From Castor canadensis (Eukaryota; Chordata; Mammalia; Rodentia; Castoridae): DNA of 64,000 bases. A program made the translations under genes and the position numbers. Below, piece after piece: positions 60,991 through 64,000 of this stretch. The first letter of the stretch is position 1. Each line of letters starts with the position of its first letter. The notes beneath the pieces were generated by a model. It saw only the letters and a program-made list of their open reading frames with translations, was not told where the DNA came from and did no database searches. The DNA lies in contig NC_133386.1 in NCBI RefSeq assembly GCF_047511655.1, positions 74,966,501-75,030,500 of the forward strand. Direction: 5' to 3'.

Positions 60991-62081
60991 TTACTCTCTA
61001 CTTTCTTGTTTTTTTTTTTCCTGTAGTTTGGTTCTACCTGTCCTTTCTTGGTTATGTTGGGTTTCACTTTCTGTGTGCAGAATCCCTTGAAGAATCTTTT
61101 GCAGTGGTGGCTTTATGGTCACATATTGTTTTAGTTTCTGCTTATCATGGAAGACTTTTATTGCTCCATCTATTTTGAATGATAGTTTTGCTGGGTAGAG
61201 TATCCTGGGGTTGAAGTTATTTTCATTTAGTGCCTGGAAGATCTCATCCCACGCTCTTCTTGCTTTTAATGTTTCTGTTGAGAAGTCTGCTGTGATTTTG
61301 ATGGGTTTACCTTTGTATGTTATTTGTTTTTTCTCTCTTACAGACTTCAATATTCTTTCCCTAGTTTCTGAACTTGTTGTTTTAATGATGATATGTCGTG
61401 GGGTAGTTCTATTTTGATCTGGTCTGTTTGGTGTTCTGGGGGCGTCTTGCATCTGTATGGGAATATCTTTCTCTAGATTTGGGAAATTTTCTGTTATTAT
61501 TTTGTTGAATATATTATGCATTCCCTTTGCTTGCATCTCTTCTCCTTCTTCAATGCCCATGATTCTCAAGTTTGGTCTTTTGATGGAGTCGGTGAGTTCT
61601 TGCATTTTCTTTTCACAGGTCTTGAGTTGTTTAACTAATAGTTCTTCAGTTTTTCCTTTAATTACCATTTCATCTTTGAGTTCTGAGATTCTGTCTTCTG
61701 TTTGTTCTATTCTGCTGGATTGGCCTTCCGTTTTGTTTTGCAATTCTGTTTCATTCTTTTTTCTGAGGTTTTCCATATCCTGGTTCATTTCCTCTTTAAT
61801 GTTGTCTACTTTTGTCCTGAGTTCATTTATCTCTATTAATCGTGTTCTCTGTTTCACTTTGTTGTTTATACAATGCTTCTATGGTTTCCTTTATTTCTTC
61901 TTTTGCTTTTTTAAATTCTCTATTTTTGTTGTCTAGGAATTTCTTGAGTGTCTCCTGTACATTTTTGTTGACCATATCCCAGTATCATCTCTATAAAATT
62001 CTTATTGAGTACCTGTAGTATGTCTTCTTTTAAATTATTCTTGTGGGCTTCATTGGGTTCTTTGGCATAATTTATCTTCAT
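60991..62081 (-). pseudogene. L1 ORF1 (RNA-binding chaperone), frameshifted
   Basis: Start ATG at 62081-62079 ('MKINYAKEPNEAHK'). Reading shifts frame near 61980 and again near 61845, after which 288 codons stay open to the stop at 60991. Domains: coiled coil ('IKEEMNQDMENLRKK...' about residues 60-150), RRM-like ('LRIMGIEEGEEMQAKG') and C-terminal domain ('YPAKLSFKIDG'). About 360 codons in all, normal for L1 ORF1. The long open part suggests moderate age. ORF1p forms the trimer that coats L1 RNA. Confidence 0.92.
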
Positions 62082-62224
62082 TTTCTTGGAGTAGGATCTG
62101 AGAATCTGTTTTCTTCATTTCCCTCTGGTTCCTGTACTAATTTTTTGCTGTGGGGATAGTGGTTTCCCAGTTTTTTCTGTCTTACCGTCATTGCCCTTGG
62201 TGTTATTATTGTCTCTGTACTGTG

Positions 62225-62560
62225 TGCAATTAAGTATTTTCTGTCTTAATAATAGCAGTAGTGATATTTAGAATGGAAGGGTGAGAGGGGATGGAAAGCA
62301 AAGAAGTTAAAGGAAAATGAAAAACAAATAATCAAATAGAAAAAAAAACAAAACATAGAAGCAAACAAAAAAAGTTTCAAAGATATAAACAGGGAGAGAC
62401 AGTGTACTAATCAACTGTAAGCTGAAAAGGCATTAGAGAGACAGAGAGAGGATTGAAAATAAAAAATAAATAGAATAAAGATAAGAATAAAAATAAAAAA
62501 TAAGTAAACGAAAATAAATATATATATAAAATAAAACAAAATAAATAAATAGAATAAAAA
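62225..62560. repeat. A-rich tract within L1 5' UTR
   Basis: Long aaataa/aataga-rich stretch on the plus strand, T-rich in L1 sense, between ORF1 and the GC-rich 5' UTR. It could be expanded simple sequence. Confidence 0.8.
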
Positions 62561-62968
62561 AACCCTCCAAGTTCAAATGCAATGAAGTTTCAGTCTTAAT
62601 AATTTTGGTGTTCATCCCTCAGGCTCCAATCCTAGAGATGGTGCCTCAGATGTTGTTCTGTAATTGTCTCATCAAAGGAGTGACATAAAATAGAACAAAA
62701 CTACAAAAAACAAGAAAAAAAACCCCACAAAGTGTCCCAAGTTCAAATGCAATACAGTTTCAGTAAGTTTTTCAGCATGGAGGTGTAGTTCAGTTGTTTT
62801 CTCATCAAAGGTAGGGAGAGAGAAAAAAAAGAGTCTGGAGACAGGTCTGTGAATGGCTATCTGTGTCTATGGCTTGCCTGCCCACTGCTGTCAGCCTGCT
62901 GTTGCTGGAGGCATTATTTATGCAGATCTCTGGGGTGAGCTTAGCACTCACCTGGCCCCGCAGGCTTT

Positions 62969-63460
62969 GTTTACTCAGAGTTCTGTGTGTGATGCCACTG
63001 CTACAAGCTTTCCTCTTTCCAAGCACACTGGGGGAGGTGACACTGCATCCACTTTCTCAGGCCTGCATGTTTACAGTTCACATAGGAAGTGGGTCTTCCC
63101 CCCTCTCCTGTGGAGTTTTCCTCCCACTGCCATTTTTACAAGCTTTCCCACTCCTGATTGCTGCATGTGCGCTATTGTTCCTGTTAGCTGGTGTGTTTGT
63201 TTACAGCTCACATGGGAAGTGGGTCTTCCCCCCCTCTTGTGATGTTTTCCTCCCTCTGCCATTCTCACAAGCTTTCCTGCTCCTGGTTGCTGGGTGCTCC
63301 CACCCTTTCCGGCCAGGCCTGGCTTGTTTATTTACAGTTCTGGGAGGGATTCCCTTCCCTCCCTCTTTGGGGCTCATGGTGCCCCACTCTCTTTGCTATG
63401 TGTCTTTGTTGTTCTTATTGCTTATTACTCAGTTTCTCTTTTTTCCCCAGGTGGGGGTTG
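62969..63460 (-). promoter_or_regulatory. Tandem about 130-bp monomers in L1 5' UTR
   Basis: The motif gtttacag/gtttactcag recurs at 62969, 63069, 63199 and about 63330 (spacings 100, 130, 131); acaagctt recurs at 63003, 63138 and 63267 (135, 129); 'gaagtgggtcttcccc' occurs twice. This GC-rich array at the 5' end of L1 is where promoter monomers lie in mouse L1. Promoter function is inferred from position, not shown. Confidence 0.75.
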
Positions 63461-63756
63461 GTCTGTTCAGAGGCCTATGCTGATCTGGCCAAGGGTTGTC
63501 TGTAGAAGTACCGTGTACCACTTAGGTCACCTTGTGGTCTGTGTCTTCCCAAGCTGTCTGGGTGCTGGTGACTGGTGGCCCAGGGGCCCTCAAGTTTTCT
63601 CCATTCAACATGAAGTGGAGATGCTCTGTGTAGGCTGGAGGTGTGGAAGGGTCAAAGTTTTGCCTCTTCTTAGTGGCTTTGCCTGCAAAGTGTGTCTCCA
63701 GCATCTCTCCAAGATTTCACTTTAGGAGGCACGCTTTCTGCTTCCTCCCTCTAGCT

Positions 63757-63766
63757 GCCATCTTGG
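63757..63766 (-). promoter_or_regulatory. YY1-like motif at L1 5' terminus
   Basis: GCCATCTTGG on the plus strand, i.e. CCAAGATGGC about 10 bp into the element. In human L1 a YY1 site at the equivalent place sets the transcription start. The role here is inferred. Confidence 0.65.
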
Positions 63767-63922
63767 AAATCCCCATTATGCTATACATTTTAAACCACAC
63801 CAATGCCAGTCTAATTTATTGTGCTTTTGCAGAAACTTAATCTAAAATAGAGTCTTATAGAGATTTGTCATACCTATATATAAATACTGAAAGTCACTTA
63901 CACAGAGAGAGATAGAAAAGAA

Positions 63923-63925
<3 letters not shown>

Positions 63926-63969
<44 letters not shown>
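63926..63969. repeat. (AG)n microsatellite
   Basis: About 22 uninterrupted AG units near the window end. The sequence between the L1 and this run is unassigned. Confidence 0.95.
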
Positions 63970-63971
<2 letters not shown>

Positions 63972-64000
63972 TTACAGAAGGGCAAGTGAATCCCTCCAGA

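Larger units (their letters stand above)
56632..63774 (-). mobile_element. Near full-length L1 with 5' UTR (inactive)
   Basis: 7.1-kb minus-strand L1: A-rich tail (56632-56670), 3' UTR with polypurine tract (to 57146), ORF2 (57147-about 60945), ORF1 (60991-62081) and 5' UTR (62082-63774). The outer end reads 'ggggatttccaagatggcag' on the L1 strand, with a YY1-like CCAAGATGGC as in other mammalian L1 starts, so the 5' end is probably complete. ORFs carry frameshifts and stops, so it is not competent. I found no clear target duplication. Confidence 0.95.

Noticed and set aside
61457-61936. Plus-strand 159-codon frame
   Set aside because: Antisense shadow of L1 ORF1.
62853-63725. Plus-strand frames up to 206 codons
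   Set aside because: They are antisense to the GC-rich L1 5' UTR repeats; hydrophobic composition results from the repeats.
1-64000. CRISPR arrays, operons, prophage or bacterial signals
   Set aside because: All repeat content is mammalian; tandem repeats seen are microsatellites, L1 monomers or local duplications.

Overview
The window looks like mammalian, AT-rich, non-coding chromosomal DNA, about 64 kb with no intact host gene recognised. The SINE repertoire points to a rodent: ID-type tRNA-derived SINEs, B1-like 7SL-derived pieces, and B1+ID composites with a 'gctaggcaggtgctctacc'-type tail. The composites, together with the two L1 3'-UTR lineages, make me favour a beaver-like (Castorimorpha) rodent. 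That is recognition from memory, not a search result.

Layout. 1-8.4 kb: unique DNA with ID SINEs, a 5'-inverted L1 (about 1340-1900), an MLT2-type LTR, older L1 3' ends and a second 5'-inverted L1 (6965-7169). 8.4-10.5 kb: minus-strand L1 fragment. 12.24-15.64 kb: a decayed, intronless, minus-strand retrocopy of CWF19L2, split by a plus-strand L1 3' end that carries about 610 bp of foreign 3' flank with its own polyA tail (13654-14479, 10-bp perfect target-site duplication). 16.5-18.3 kb: L1 with target-site duplication. 18.6-18.95 kb: MLT1 LTR. 20.8-26.25 kb: 5.4-kb L1 truncated near the ORF1 start, flanked by a 14-bp target-site duplication and carrying a perfect in-frame 60-bp tandem duplication in ORF2. 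26.6-27.6 kb: two ERVL-class LTRs abutting head to head. 27.7-41 kb: mostly unique DNA with MIR, L2, old L1, SINEs, MLT1 and microsatellites. 41.0-43.25 kb: an ancient L2 interrupted by a probable solo LTR and by a retroposed mRNA 3' end (42559-43029). 43.8-50.9 kb: SINEs, two L1 fragments, a small DNA transposon, MLT2 and MLT1 LTRs. 53.2-55.6 kb: HAL1-like half-L1. 55.8-56.6 kb: L2. 56.6-63.8 kb: an essentially full-length but mutated L1 (minus) with ORF1, ORF2 and a GC-rich 5' UTR built from about 130-bp tandem repeats, ending in a YY1-like motif.

There is no operon or pathway here. Functionally the window is a record of L1 reverse transcriptase activity: L1 copies, SINEs, two retroposed host transcripts, a 3' transduction and twin-priming inversions. 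The strongest leads are the 3' transduction inside the CWF19L2 retrocopy, the tandem-repeat L1 promoter region, and the perfect 60-bp duplication. Boundaries of ancient repeats are approximate; family names rest on remembered consensus patterns.
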